A stretch of DNA of 64,000 bases from CBDFKQ01 sp965248855 (GCA_965248855.1 CBDFKQ010000022.1:111250-175249), one strand, 5' to 3'. Positions 54,395 through 63,417 are shown, counted from the first letter of the stretch. The notes: generated from the letters alone by a model not told the origin. Program-made: numbers and translations.

Positions 54395-55696
54395 TTAAAT
54401 CTTCTCCCTTAAATCAACAAAATCAACAGGTTTACGCTGAAATGGAGAAAATTTAACTTTTTCGATTTCTTCTTTTGAAACAAATTTTATTGATGGCACA
54501 ACCCTCAGCTTTGCCCTGAAAGTTTCATTTATTTCACCCTCCAACTCCTTGGTATTTTGATTGGTAAATATAAAGATCTTCAAATCGTCAGTACCGATTT
54601 CGTTTGTACAGACTTCGGTATAAAAGGCTTCTATATGATCGATACTGTTTAATGTATCGTTAATGGCCTGAGGATATAAAGTTGTTCCTTTATATTTTAT
54701 CATGTGATTTTTTCGTCCAATTATTGGCCCAATACGTAAAGTATTTCTGCTACATGCACATGGCTCTCTATTTAAAATAGCAATATCACCTGTTTTAAAT
54801 CTTAACAATGGCATACCTTCAATGCCCAATGTTGTGATTGTAATTTCACCCGGGTTGCCGTCTTTAACTTCTAAATTATTTTCATCAAGGCATTCAATGA
54901 TTGCAAGTTCAGGGATTAAATGGCCTCCATTTCCGTATTCGCATTCAGTAAATGCTGTACTGATCTCAGTTGATGCATAGGTCGAAAATAATTTTACATT
55001 CCATTTTTCTAAAATTTTACTACTAATTGAATTGTTTTTAAAATCCTGATTTCGAATGGGTTCTCCAATACAAATAATTTTTTCTATACTCGATTTTTTA
55101 TAATCTATTTCCTTTCGCTCAGCAAATTCAATTAGTTTAATTATAAAAGATGGAACTGCAATAAGTACATTGGGTTTAATTCTTAAAATAGTATCCCATT
55201 GCAATTCCGGATTACCCGGACCAACTCTTACGACACCCGCACCAATTTTTCTCAAACCGGAAAAATACGCTAAACCAGCCATAAACCTTCTATCCAAAGT
55301 AACAGTTAGTTGAACTTTATCAGAAGAAGTAATATTTGCATGTTGCAAAGATCTGAATTCATTGTAAGCAAGCCTTTCTAAATCATTATTTGTAAGAATA
55401 AAAGTAACCGGCTCGCTTAAGGTGCCAGAAGTAGTTACATAATCAATAATTTCACTTTCATCTACACAAATAAAATTTTCATTATATAATTGTAAATCTT
55501 TTTTTTCGGTAGGAGGTATCTTTTTTAAATCCGTTAGAGAATTTATTTCACCTGGTTCAATTTTATTTTTCTTAAATCTATCTGAATAAAATTTAGAATG
55601 CTCACTCAGGTAGTGTATTGCAGCGCTTAGGTTATTTTCCTGTACAAGTCTAATTTCTTCTAACGTTACAGGTACTTTTATTTCATTCCGGTTCAT
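54395..55696 (-). CDS. Phenylacetate-CoA-ligase-like AMP-forming enzyme (pigment cluster)
   Basis: This 433-residue member of the ANL superfamily is closest to PaaK-type ligases, with the P-loop DYVTTSGTLSEPVTF (about 86-99), YASTEISTAFTECEYGNGGH, RFKTGDIAI and IIGRKNHMIKYKGTTLYPQAI. In flexirubin and aryl-polyene loci such enzymes are proposed to activate the aryl-acrylate starter (for example coumarate) for loading on ACP or CoA. That role here is inference from context. It overlaps the acpS-like gene by 4 bases (ATGA) and is the last gene of the leftward arm. Confidence 0.85.
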   Translation of the reverse strand: MNRNEIKVPVTLEEIRLVQENNLSAAIHYLSEHSKFYSDRFKKNKIEPGEINSLTDLKKIPPTEKKDLQLYNENFICVDESEIIDYVTTSGTLSEPVTFILTNNDLERLAYNEFRSLQHANITSSDKVQLTVTLDRRFMAGLAYFSGLRKIGAGVVRVGPGNPELQWDTILRIKPNVLIAVPSFIIKLIEFAERKEIDYKKSSIEKIICIGEPIRNQDFKNNSISSKILEKWNVKLFSTYASTEISTAFTECEYGNGGHLIPELAIIECLDENNLEVKDGNPGEITITTLGIEGMPLLRFKTGDIAILNREPCACSRNTLRIGPIIGRKNHMIKYKGTTLYPQAINDTLNSIDHIEAFYTEVCTNEIGTDDLKIFIFTNQNTKELEGEINETFRAKLRVVPSIKFVSKEEIEKVKFSPFQRKPVDFVDLREKI

Positions 55697-56079
55697 GTGG
55701 ATTCAATTATTAAAAAAGCTATTGCTGAGTGGGTAGTATGTGATAATGAAATATGGATTTTAAAAGAATCGGTTTTAAAAATAATTTTTATTTTATTTTT
55801 TACATTTTCTGTAAGATGTAACTCCGGCCGGCCTGAAGGTAAATTTATAGTTTCGATTTCTTTTAAATCAAAATCAATAAATAATCCTAATCCTATTGCT
55901 TTCAAAAAAGCTTCCTTAGCAGCAAATCGCGCAGCATAACTTTCAAAACTATTTTTTATTGATTCACAATAAGTAATTTCTCGTTCAGAAAAAACAAGAT
56001 TTTTAAATTCATTTCCCTTTTCAATCTTTTGCTTTATTCTATCCACTTCTACAATATCAGTGCCTATTCCAAGAATCAT
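55693..56079 (-). CDS. acpS: 4'-phosphopantetheinyl transferase of the AcpS type
   Basis: This 128-residue AcpS-type transferase arms carrier proteins with the phosphopantetheine group from CoA. The N-terminal GIGTDIVEVDRI (Mg ligand Asp8) and FAAKEAFLKAIG (Glu56) motifs and LSHTTHSAIAFLIIE near the C-terminus are present, and the length is standard. It overlaps both neighbours by 4 bases, so the three leftward genes are translationally coupled. The adjacent cluster encodes an ACP (62245) as obvious client. It may also serve fatty-acid ACP if it is the only copy in the genome. Confidence 0.92.
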   Translation of the reverse strand: MILGIGTDIVEVDRIKQKIEKGNEFKNLVFSEREITYCESIKNSFESYAARFAAKEAFLKAIGLGLFIDFDLKEIETINLPSGRPELHLTENVKNKIKIIFKTDSFKIHISLSHTTHSAIAFLIIEST

Positions 56080-57746
56080 TTTTTTATAAACTTTTCTTTA
56101 CAAACTAAAATTTTCTTTTTAATATCTTCTCTGTCAGCTATTGATGGCAGTTCCTTCTTTAAAGCCTGTTGATAATATTTAATAGCTTCTTGGTAATTTA
56201 TTTTTTGCCGAAAATACTCTCCTATTAATAAATAAACATTATAATATTTATTATTAGAAGCTATAAAATCTTCAATTTGTTGAGATGTTAAATTAAAATT
56301 TTTATCGTTTTTTATTCCTTCTGATATTTCAATTGCTGTTTTCTTATAAAAAACAAAATCAGCATAGGATTTAGAAAGTAAAAAACTATCAATAGGGATT
56401 TTTTTACTTCTGTCACTAATTTCATTTATATTTTTTGGATTTTTAAAAATCTTTTCAAGATTATAGGATTGATATTCACCTAATTGATATGGACTAGTGG
56501 AAACCCAAACCAATTTTTTATATGGATTAAAAATGATAGAATGGTGGGCAATTAATTGATTAATTGATTTAGGATTGCCCATGCCGATAGATTGATTTTT
56601 TAGACCTGACTGATCCCTTAAAATTTTTGCCATTTCTATTTCATTCATTTTCGGAGTTGCACTTAACAATTCCTGAACACGATTTTGCCTGTAAACCGAT
56701 GTACTGTCCTTCATATCCTCAATATTTAAAAGGGTATGGCTTAAAGAATCACTTTGAAAATGATTGGCACAAATTATTTTGGAATCATTTGAATAAAATA
56801 ATTGTGTAGTTTCCGGTGTTTTTTCAATAATTGCTATTTTTTTATCATTTGCAGATCCAATCATAAAAGATTCGGAAACAAAAGATTTGTGTTTTTTAGC
56901 AATCGCAAATGCTTCATTAATTGTTGAAGCGTATTGTAAAATTTCTCTTGCAATAATTGAAACGGGTGTTCCTGTTCCTGAAGGCATACCGGATTTATCT
57001 GCATTTAATGTAATTGTTAAACCCTGCAAATTCATCCCTGATAAAACTCCAATCATTCCTCCCCATGTTACCGACATAAAAGGATAACCTTTTTTTGGAT
57101 TTACAAAAGCTATAATTTTATTTTTTGCAAAATCATCACCAACATAAAAATCAAAGTTCCTACCGATGTACATGGTACTATCGGCGGTAGAATTTTCCCA
57201 AGTCCCTAAAGCAGTGCACGCTACTAAATGCATATTTTGAACAGCATGACCAATATCATGGGCAGCATGATAATTTAGTAAACGTTGGTAAGGAGGAGCG
57301 ATATATGAATATTCTTTTGAGGCAAACAGCGAAACTCCATAAATTTCTTTTTTATATTCTAATGGAATGTGTTTGTCAATATCCCTGTTAAACCACCCAA
57401 TAAAAACCTTTAGAATGAATTGATAAAAGGATGAAGTGATTTTTTTGTTAATTTCATTTACAAAATATAATTCTTGTTCCCAGGCAAGTTCTTTTGTTAA
57501 AATACCGTTGGCATATCCTCTTTCAAAATCATCACCTTCAATATACATTTGGTAAATGCCTTCACGATCTTTTACCAGCCAATTATTTCCATATTTAAAA
57601 TTGTTGCCTGATTGTATTCGCTTTATTGATGGGTTGATAACAGCTAAATCTTGTTCCGGAGGGTTAATTTTCGTTCTAAAATAAAACCAAACAAAGAATG
57701 AAAAAAGAATTATTAAAAAAATAATTCCTGCTTTTTTGAAATTCAT
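56076..57746 (-). CDS. Peptidase C45-type Ntn-hydrolase (acyltransferase-like) with membrane anchor and TPR-like tail
   Basis: This 556-residue protein starts with a membrane anchor (about 7-23). The Ntn-hydrolase domain of the C45 family (acyl-CoA:6-aminopenicillanate acyltransferase group) spans about 60-450. The expected autocatalytic nucleophile is Cys177 in HLVACTALGTW, followed by GRNFDFYVGDDF and SVTWGGMIGVLSGMNLQGLTITLNAD. The C-terminal about 60 residues (YQEAIKYYQQALKK) look like a TPR. The catalytic domain should lie on the periplasmic side. It is the first gene of the leftward pigment-cluster arm, coupled to acpS. A role in acyl transfer or hydrolysis on the polyene product is a reasonable guess without direct proof. 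Confidence 0.83.
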   Translation of the reverse strand: MNFKKAGIIFLIILFSFFVWFYFRTKINPPEQDLAVINPSIKRIQSGNNFKYGNNWLVKDREGIYQMYIEGDDFERGYANGILTKELAWEQELYFVNEINKKITSSFYQFILKVFIGWFNRDIDKHIPLEYKKEIYGVSLFASKEYSYIAPPYQRLLNYHAAHDIGHAVQNMHLVACTALGTWENSTADSTMYIGRNFDFYVGDDFAKNKIIAFVNPKKGYPFMSVTWGGMIGVLSGMNLQGLTITLNADKSGMPSGTGTPVSIIAREILQYASTINEAFAIAKKHKSFVSESFMIGSANDKKIAIIEKTPETTQLFYSNDSKIICANHFQSDSLSHTLLNIEDMKDSTSVYRQNRVQELLSATPKMNEIEMAKILRDQSGLKNQSIGMGNPKSINQLIAHHSIIFNPYKKLVWVSTSPYQLGEYQSYNLEKIFKNPKNINEISDRSKKIPIDSFLLSKSYADFVFYKKTAIEISEGIKNDKNFNLTSQQIEDFIASNNKYYNVYLLIGEYFRQKINYQEAIKYYQQALKKELPSIADREDIKKKILVCKEKFIKK

Positions 57747-57866
57747 ATAAACAAATGTATGGCAATTTTTTTTCTGGAATGATAAATTAATGATACTTAT
57801 TTTAATTATTTAAATTAAAATTTAAATGTTTTTTTTAAAATGAATTTAGTAACTGAAAAAAATAAA

Positions 57867-57874
57867 TAGTTTTG
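57867..57874 (+). promoter_or_regulatory. Candidate -7 element (TAGTTTTG) for the rightward pigment-cluster arm
   Basis: Exact match to TAnnTTTG in the 225-bp divergent region. TTTAG at 57845-57849 could be a weak -33 element 17 bases upstream. The leader to the ATG at 57972 would be about 90 bases. Confidence 0.33.
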
Positions 57875-57971
57875 TAAAAAAAATAAAACTTTTATTTGTG
57901 TTTATAATTACTTCTTGAATTAATTTTAATTAAGATAAAAAATAAATTAATCCCATTTAAAAAACAAAACA

Positions 57972-58610
57972 ATGAAACAACTCAAATATTTCGTAATCAT
58001 TTTAATTCTTATCATTTCCGGATCTACAAACGCACAATCTGTTGCAGATGTATTTAATTCAAAAACTTTAACCTGGTATGGGTTAGATTTCTCTCATGCT
58101 CGTTTTATTGGAGATTTTGGACCAACTGTTGGTAAAAATGGAAACGTATTGCGTGATGGTTTTTTTAGTCAGTGGAATAGTACTGTAATTAGAGAAGCAA
58201 AAAAATACGATTTTGCAAAATACTACGATAAAGATAGTTTTGATACTAATATTACAGATGTTGAGTCGATAAACTCTAAAATTGATGCGGCAAATGTTAT
58301 TGTTTCATCTCCTCCTACACCTTTAACTGAGAGCATTTTACAAAATGAAGTAAATAAATATACTAAAGGAAAAAGTGGTATCGGATTGGTTTATTTTGTT
58401 GAAGTTTTTAATAAAACTGCTGTAAGCGGTATAATTAATGTTGTTTTTTTTGATATATCATCAGGGAAGATTTTATTAACAAAAAGAGTACAGTCAAAGC
58501 CGGGAGGTTTTGGTGTTAAAAATTACTGGTTAAAAAGTGTTTTAGAAACAATGGAGACCAGTAAAGAAGAGTGGAAAAAGTGGAAAAAAGAATCGGGAGT
58601 AAAGAAATAA
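57972..58610 (+). CDS. Secreted protein of unknown function at the head of the rightward pigment arm
   Basis: This 212-residue protein has a clear signal peptide (MKQLKYFVIILILIISGSTNAQ). The mature part (SVADVFNSKTLTWYGLDFSHARFIGDFG...) is mixed alpha/beta, with a hydrophobic strand GIGLVYFVEVFNKTAVSGIINVVFFDISSGKIL and a very basic C-terminus (WKKWKKESGVKK). I do not recognise the family. It precedes the ammonia-lyase by 15 bases, so it should be co-transcribed with it. It could help in product handling in the envelope or simply be a neighbour. Confidence 0.68.
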   Translation: MKQLKYFVIILILIISGSTNAQSVADVFNSKTLTWYGLDFSHARFIGDFGPTVGKNGNVLRDGFFSQWNSTVIREAKKYDFAKYYDKDSFDTNITDVESINSKIDAANVIVSSPPTPLTESILQNEVNKYTKGKSGIGLVYFVEVFNKTAVSGIINVVFFDISSGKILLTKRVQSKPGGFGVKNYWLKSVLETMETSKEEWKKWKKESGVKK

Positions 58611-58625
58611 TATTTTAAATTTATA

Positions 58626-60164
58626 ATGATAATTGTAGGTAAGAAGGAGCTTTCGTCAAAAGACTTTGAAGAGGTAGTTTTTAAAAAAACACAGGTCGAA
58701 ATTGAAAACCATTCGTTAATAGCAGTAAACAGAAATTTTGAATTTCTTAAAAAGTTTTCACAAAATAAAGTCATTTATGGTATCAATACCGGTTTTGGGC
58801 CAATGGCCCAATATCGTATTGATGATCGGGATTTATTGGCATTACAATATAATTTAATTCGTAGCCATTGTGCAGGTGCGGGTAATCCTATACCTCATAA
58901 TTTTGTAAGATCAGCAATGTTGGCCAGATTAAATACCTTGATGCTGGCAAAGTCCGGCGTGCACGAAAGCGTTGTAATTTTGCTACAAAGTTTTTTAAAT
59001 TATGATATCTGTCCAATCATTTTTGAACATGGTGGAGTTGGTGCAAGTGGAGATTTGGTTCAATTAGCTCATATTGCATTAGGTTTAATAGGTGAAGGTG
59101 ATGCAACCTTTGAAGGAAGTATCGTTCCTATTTCGACTCTGTTTGAAAAATTTAATTTAAAGCCTATATCCATTTGCTTACGCGAAGGATTGGCGATAAT
59201 GAATGGAACATCAGTGATGGGTGGAATAGGCATGATTAATTTAATTCAAGCCAAAAAACTTTTAAACTGGTCAATGTTTGCTTCTTGTATGATCAGTGAA
59301 ATTGTTGAATCTTTTGATGATCATTTTTCTTTTGCCTTAAATGAAGCAAAACTTCATGAAGGTCAGCGAATGATAGCTCTGCAAATGCGACAAACCTTAG
59401 AAGACAGTAATTTAGTAAGAAAAAGGGCTAATCATTTGTATCAGAAAACATCTGAAAAAGTATTTAAGGAAAAAGTACAGGAATATTATTCCATTAGATG
59501 CGTGCCACAAGTTTTAGGACCAATTTACGATACTATTTCTTATTCCAATAAAGTAGTTTCAAATGAAATAAATTCCGTAAACGACAATCCTGTTATTGAT
59601 GATATATTGGAAGATGTATTTCATGGTGGAAACTTTCATGGCGATTATGTAGCGCTGGAAATGGATAAACTTAGAATAAGCATCACAAAATTAGCAATGA
59701 TTGCAGAAAGGCAATTAAATTTTTTATTGAATAGTAAATTGAATGAAAAACTTCCTCCGTTTGTAAATTTAGGAACGTTGGGATTAAATTTTGGAATGCA
59801 GGGCGCTCAATTTACAGCCACTTCAAATACTGCGGAGTGTCAAACCCTGTCAACACCGATTTATATACACAGTATCCCCAATAACAATGATAATCAAGAT
59901 ATTGTAAGTATGGGTACAAATTCTGCATTACTTACCAACCGTGTAATAGAAAATGCTTTTGAAGTACTATCAATAGAATTTTTAACTATTTTGCAAGCAA
60001 TTGATTATTTAGAAATTCAACCGGGAATGTCAAAACAAACTAAAATTACTTTTGATTCTTTACGTGCTATAGCCCCCCGGTTTTCTAATGATACTATTAA
60101 ATATCCTGTAATTAATGAAATCAAAAACTATTTAAAAGATAATTCTATATTGTCTCTTAAATAA
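58626..60164 (+). CDS. Aromatic amino acid ammonia-lyase (HAL/TAL family)
   Basis: This 512-residue MIO-dependent lyase has the Ala140-Ser141-Gly142 triad (GGVGASGDLVQLAH) that forms the MIO group, and catalytic Tyr51 in YGINTGFG. SVNDNPVID, FHGGNFHGDYVALEMD and NNNDNQDIVSMGTNSA are also standard. The selectivity region reads NLIRSHCAG (Ser80-His81), like histidine ammonia-lyases at these two positions. Lyases in Bacteroidota flexirubin loci, such as the one of Flavobacterium johnsoniae, are nevertheless tyrosine-specific although often annotated HutH. With ketosynthase, ACP and ligase genes around it, production of a 4-hydroxycinnamate starter is the best reading. No hut genes are nearby. 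Confidence 0.88.
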   Translation: MIIVGKKELSSKDFEEVVFKKTQVEIENHSLIAVNRNFEFLKKFSQNKVIYGINTGFGPMAQYRIDDRDLLALQYNLIRSHCAGAGNPIPHNFVRSAMLARLNTLMLAKSGVHESVVILLQSFLNYDICPIIFEHGGVGASGDLVQLAHIALGLIGEGDATFEGSIVPISTLFEKFNLKPISICLREGLAIMNGTSVMGGIGMINLIQAKKLLNWSMFASCMISEIVESFDDHFSFALNEAKLHEGQRMIALQMRQTLEDSNLVRKRANHLYQKTSEKVFKEKVQEYYSIRCVPQVLGPIYDTISYSNKVVSNEINSVNDNPVIDDILEDVFHGGNFHGDYVALEMDKLRISITKLAMIAERQLNFLLNSKLNEKLPPFVNLGTLGLNFGMQGAQFTATSNTAECQTLSTPIYIHSIPNNNDNQDIVSMGTNSALLTNRVIENAFEVLSIEFLTILQAIDYLEIQPGMSKQTKITFDSLRAIAPRFSNDTIKYPVINEIKNYLKDNSILSLK

Positions 60165-60246
60165 TTTTTTTTATTTTTCTTTTGTAAAATTATTCATTTG
60201 TAAGACTTTTAATGTAATAGAATATTTTCTACAAAAATTTATTAAT

Positions 60247-60254
60247 TATCTTTG
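60247..60254 (+). promoter_or_regulatory. Candidate -7 element (TATCTTTG) for an internal promoter before the ketoreductase gene
   Basis: Exact TAnnTTTG match 28 bases before the ketoreductase ATG in a 118-bp gap after the lyase gene. A -33 element is not obvious. It suggests the downstream genes may also be transcribed separately. Confidence 0.4.
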
Positions 60255-60282
60255 GTTAAAATTTGGAATAAAAATAAATTTA

Positions 60283-61011
60283 ATGAAGTACGCATTAGTA
60301 ACAGGTGGTAGTAGAGGAATAGGCAGAGCCATTTCAATAAAGCTTGCCGAAATGGGCTATAACATATTAATAAATTACAAAAGTAATAAAGGAGAGGCAG
60401 AAAAAACATTAAATATTGTAAGAGAAAAGGGTTGTGATGGTGAAATTATGCAATTTGATGTTTCTGAAAGAGAAAATGTTGAAAAAATATTGACAGAATG
60501 GATAGAAAAAAATCCTGAAAAACATATTGATATTTTAATTAATAATGCCGGTATAAGAAACGATATTTTGTTTCTTTGGATGAATGGAGAGCAATGGGAT
60601 AATGTTATTGATACGAGCCTTAATGGTTTTTATAATGTAACAAAGCCCATTTTAAATGGAATGCTTATTAGAAAATATGGAAGAATAATTAGTATTGCTT
60701 CTTTATCCGGTCAAAAAGGGGTTCCGGGACAAACAAATTATTCGGCAGCAAAAGCCGGTATGATTGGAGCTACGAAAGCACTTGCTCAAGAAGTAGGCAG
60801 AAGAGGAGTTACTGTTAATGTTGTGGCTCCCGGTTTTATAAAAACAGAAATGACAGAAGGATTAAGTGAAGCGGATTTAAAAAAAATGATACCTGTAAAT
60901 AGGTTCGGAGAACCTGAAGAAGTTGCAGAAGTAGTGGGGTTTTTAGCCTCAACTAAATCTTCGTATGTAACAGGTGAAGTAATTTCAGTTAATGGCGGCC
61001 TTTATTCGTAA
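60283..61011 (+). CDS. fabG: 3-oxoacyl-[ACP] reductase, FabG-like SDR (pigment cluster)
   Basis: This 242-residue classical short-chain dehydrogenase has the nucleotide loop VTGGSRGIG (6-14), NNAG (87-90), catalytic Ser140, Tyr153 and Lys157 (YSAAK), and the FabG-type VAPGFIKTEMTEGL and GEVISVNGGLYS end. It reduces the beta-keto group on ACP-bound intermediates with NADPH. Its place 8 bases before the ketosynthase suggests it serves the polyene chain rather than housekeeping fatty acids. Confidence 0.92.
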   Translation: MKYALVTGGSRGIGRAISIKLAEMGYNILINYKSNKGEAEKTLNIVREKGCDGEIMQFDVSERENVEKILTEWIEKNPEKHIDILINNAGIRNDILFLWMNGEQWDNVIDTSLNGFYNVTKPILNGMLIRKYGRIISIASLSGQKGVPGQTNYSAAKAGMIGATKALAQEVGRRGVTVNVVAPGFIKTEMTEGLSEADLKKMIPVNRFGEPEEVAEVVGFLASTKSSYVTGEVISVNGGLYS

Positions 61012-61019
61012 CAAAATAA

Positions 61020-62243
61020 ATGAACAGAGTTGTAATAACCGGAATGGGTATATATTCCTGTATAGGGAAAAACCTTGATGAGGTAAGAGACTCATTGTTT
61101 GCCGGAAAATCCGGGATTATTTTCGATTCAGAAAGAAAAGAATCCGGTTTTCGATCCGCTTTAACCGGCACGGTAGAGCCACCTGTATTAAAAGGAGTTT
61201 TAGACAGGCGATTAAGGATTTCTATGGCAGAGGAAGTTCAATATGCATATATTGCTACAATTGAGGCACTAAAAAATGCCGGATTGGATGAGCAATTTAT
61301 GATGGATAATGAAGTTGGCATATTGTATGGTAATGATAGTTCTGCTGCTGCAGTTATAGAATCAGTTGATATTGCAAGATTAAAAAATGATAATACATTA
61401 ATCGGTTCAGGGGCTATTTTTCAATCGATGAACTCCACGGTTACCATGAATTTGGCAACCATTTTTAAATTAAGAGGAATTAATTTAACTGTAAGTGCTG
61501 CGTGTGCAAGCTCTTCACATGCAATTGGCTTGGGTTATTTTCTTATAAAATCCGGAATGCAGGATTGTATAATTTGTGGCGGAGCTCAGGAAATTAATAA
61601 ATATGTGATGGGTAGCTTTGATGGAATAAGTGCATTTTCAATTAAAGAAAATACACCTACTAAGGCATCTCGCCCATTTGATAAAGATAGAGACGGATTA
61701 GTGCCTAGTGGCGGTGCTGCAACTGTTATCATTGAAAGTTTAGAATCTGCTAAAAGAAGGGGTGCGACTATCTTAGGAGAAATAATAGGTTATGGTTTTT
61801 CATCTAATGGTGACCACATCATTCAACCAAATGTAGAAGGTCCGTCAAGATCATTAAAAAAAGCTTTAATAGATGCCGGTATCACCGCAAATGAGATAGA
61901 TTATATAAATGCTCACGCTACATCGACATTATTAGGAGATTCTTGTGAAGCAAAAGCGATGGATGCAATCTTTAATGACCATAAACCACACATAAGTTCT
62001 ACAAAGTCTATGACAGGGCATGAGTGTTGGATGGCAGGTGCAAGTGAGGTTGTTTATTCTTTATTAATGATGCAAAATTCCTTTATTGCTCCTAACATAA
62101 ATTTTGAAACGCCTGATGAAGATTCGGAAAAATTAAATATTGCAACAAAAACTATTGAAACTACTATAAACAGCTTTCTTTCCAATTCTTTTGGATTCGG
62201 AGGCACAAATTCCACACTTATTGTAACTAAATTTACCAATTAA
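61020..62243 (+). CDS. Beta-ketoacyl-[ACP] synthase, FabF-like (pigment cluster)
   Basis: This 407-residue condensing enzyme has the Cys-His-His triad: Cys162 (SAACASSSHAIG), His299 (NAHATSTLLGD) and His334 (STKSMTGHECWMAGASE, with Lys329). The NSFGFGGTN tail is present. The GHECWMAGA variant in place of GHxLGAAG is different from housekeeping FabF and is, as far as I recall, typical of ketosynthases in aryl-polyene/flexirubin loci. It sits between ketoreductase and ACP (gaps 8 and 1 bases). Confidence 0.92.
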   Translation: MNRVVITGMGIYSCIGKNLDEVRDSLFAGKSGIIFDSERKESGFRSALTGTVEPPVLKGVLDRRLRISMAEEVQYAYIATIEALKNAGLDEQFMMDNEVGILYGNDSSAAAVIESVDIARLKNDNTLIGSGAIFQSMNSTVTMNLATIFKLRGINLTVSAACASSSHAIGLGYFLIKSGMQDCIICGGAQEINKYVMGSFDGISAFSIKENTPTKASRPFDKDRDGLVPSGGAATVIIESLESAKRRGATILGEIIGYGFSSNGDHIIQPNVEGPSRSLKKALIDAGITANEIDYINAHATSTLLGDSCEAKAMDAIFNDHKPHISSTKSMTGHECWMAGASEVVYSLLMMQNSFIAPNINFETPDEDSEKLNIATKTIETTINSFLSNSFGFGGTNSTLIVTKFTN

Positions 62244-62244
62244 A

Positions 62245-62508
62245 ATGACAACGTTAGCAATCATTGAAAAAATTAACACCTTCCTAATTGAGGAATTTGA
62301 AGTAGAAGCATCTGAAATACATCCCGAAGCAAATCTTAAAGAAACATTAGATTTAGATAGTTTAGACTATGTAGACTTAGTGGTAATTATTGAAGGTAAT
62401 TTCGGTTTTAAAGTTAAAGGTGAGGATTTCGTAAACATTGTTACTTTTCAGGATTTTTATAATTATATTATATTTAAAATTGAAGAAAAACAACAAGTGG
62501 TGGCTTAA
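62245..62508 (+). CDS. Acyl carrier protein (pigment cluster)
   Basis: This 87-residue acidic four-helix carrier has the phosphopantetheine site Ser39 in LDLDSLDYVDLV. It starts 1 base after the ketosynthase stop, and its TAA stop shares its last base with the ATG of the next gene (TAATG). The AcpS-type transferase at 55693 is the likely activating enzyme. Confidence 0.93.
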   Translation: MTTLAIIEKINTFLIEEFEVEASEIHPEANLKETLDLDSLDYVDLVVIIEGNFGFKVKGEDFVNIVTFQDFYNYIIFKIEEKQQVVA

Positions 62509-63407
62509 TGTCTTCATGGAATGGTAAATCAAAAGGCAACGTATTAGGTTACAAAATTTTTGTCTGGACAATCAATAAACTTGGTTTAAGTGCAGCTTAC
62601 CTTTTACTTAGGTTTGTGAGCTTTTATTTTTTTTTATTCTCATTCAAATCTTCTTCTCACCTTTTATATTATTTTAAAAAAAGACAAAATTATAATTTTA
62701 TAAAGTCAATGATATCACTTTATAAAAATTATTATGTTTTTGGTCAAACACTTGTGGATAGGGCAGTAATTATGGCCGGACTTTCTAATAAATTTTCTTT
62801 TTCGTCTGATGGTTTTGAAAATTTACAAAGCATGGTTATAAATGGAACAGGTGGCTTATTAATAAGCGCCCATGCCGGAAACTGGGAAGTGGCAGGTCAA
62901 AAACTAAAGAATGAAATCACAAAAATGAATGTGGTAATGTTTGAAGCAGAACATTCCGCAATAAAAAATTATTTATCAAATGTTAAAAAAGAAAGGAACT
63001 TTAACATTATTACCATTACAAATAACAATTTTGACCACGTTTATAAAATTAATGAAGCACTTCAAAATAACGAACTTGTTTGTTTGCATGGTGATAGGTT
63101 TTTAAATGGAGCTAAAACTGAAGCAATCAATTTTTTAGGGGAAGAGGCCGAGTTTCCGATTGGTCCTTTTATTCTTGCCATTCAATTAAATGTTCCGGTA
63201 TCTTTTGTTTATGCAATGAAAACTTCTTCTCGCCATTATCATTTTTCAGCTACAAAACCAATAGTAAATAATGCTAAAATGAATAAACCGGAGAAATACG
63301 AGGAAGCAAAAAAATTACTTCAATTATATGTAAGTTCTTTAGAAATTATTGTAAAAAAATACCCAAACCAATGGTTTAATTATTATAAATTTTGGAATAA
63401 TAAATAA
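62508..63407 (+). CDS. LpxL/HtrB-like lipid acyltransferase (pigment cluster)
   Basis: This 299-residue membrane-associated acyltransferase has the HX4E catalytic motif His122-Ala-Gly-Asn-Trp-Glu127 (SAHAGNWEVAGQ) and a GDRFLNGAKTEAINFLG block typical of the LpxL/LpxM family. The hydrophobic N-terminal region (about 28-48) likely anchors it. In aryl-polyene and flexirubin loci LpxL-like genes are usual and are proposed to transfer the polyene or an acyl chain to a lipid or resorcinol acceptor. It overlaps the ACP stop by 1 base. Confidence 0.88.
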   Translation: MSSWNGKSKGNVLGYKIFVWTINKLGLSAAYLLLRFVSFYFFLFSFKSSSHLLYYFKKRQNYNFIKSMISLYKNYYVFGQTLVDRAVIMAGLSNKFSFSSDGFENLQSMVINGTGGLLISAHAGNWEVAGQKLKNEITKMNVVMFEAEHSAIKNYLSNVKKERNFNIITITNNNFDHVYKINEALQNNELVCLHGDRFLNGAKTEAINFLGEEAEFPIGPFILAIQLNVPVSFVYAMKTSSRHYHFSATKPIVNNAKMNKPEKYEEAKKLLQLYVSSLEIIVKKYPNQWFNYYKFWNNK

Positions 63408-63417
63408 AAATAACGCA

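Noticed and set aside
57752..57759. TACATTTG on the minus strand as promoter of the C45 gene
   Set aside because: It is only about 6 bases from the start codon and no -33 element lies at the correct distance, so it is probably chance.
58626..60164. HutH in a histidine degradation operon
   Set aside because: No hutU, hutI or hutG genes are near and all neighbours are carrier-protein, ketosynthase and ligase genes, so a polyene starter role is preferred.
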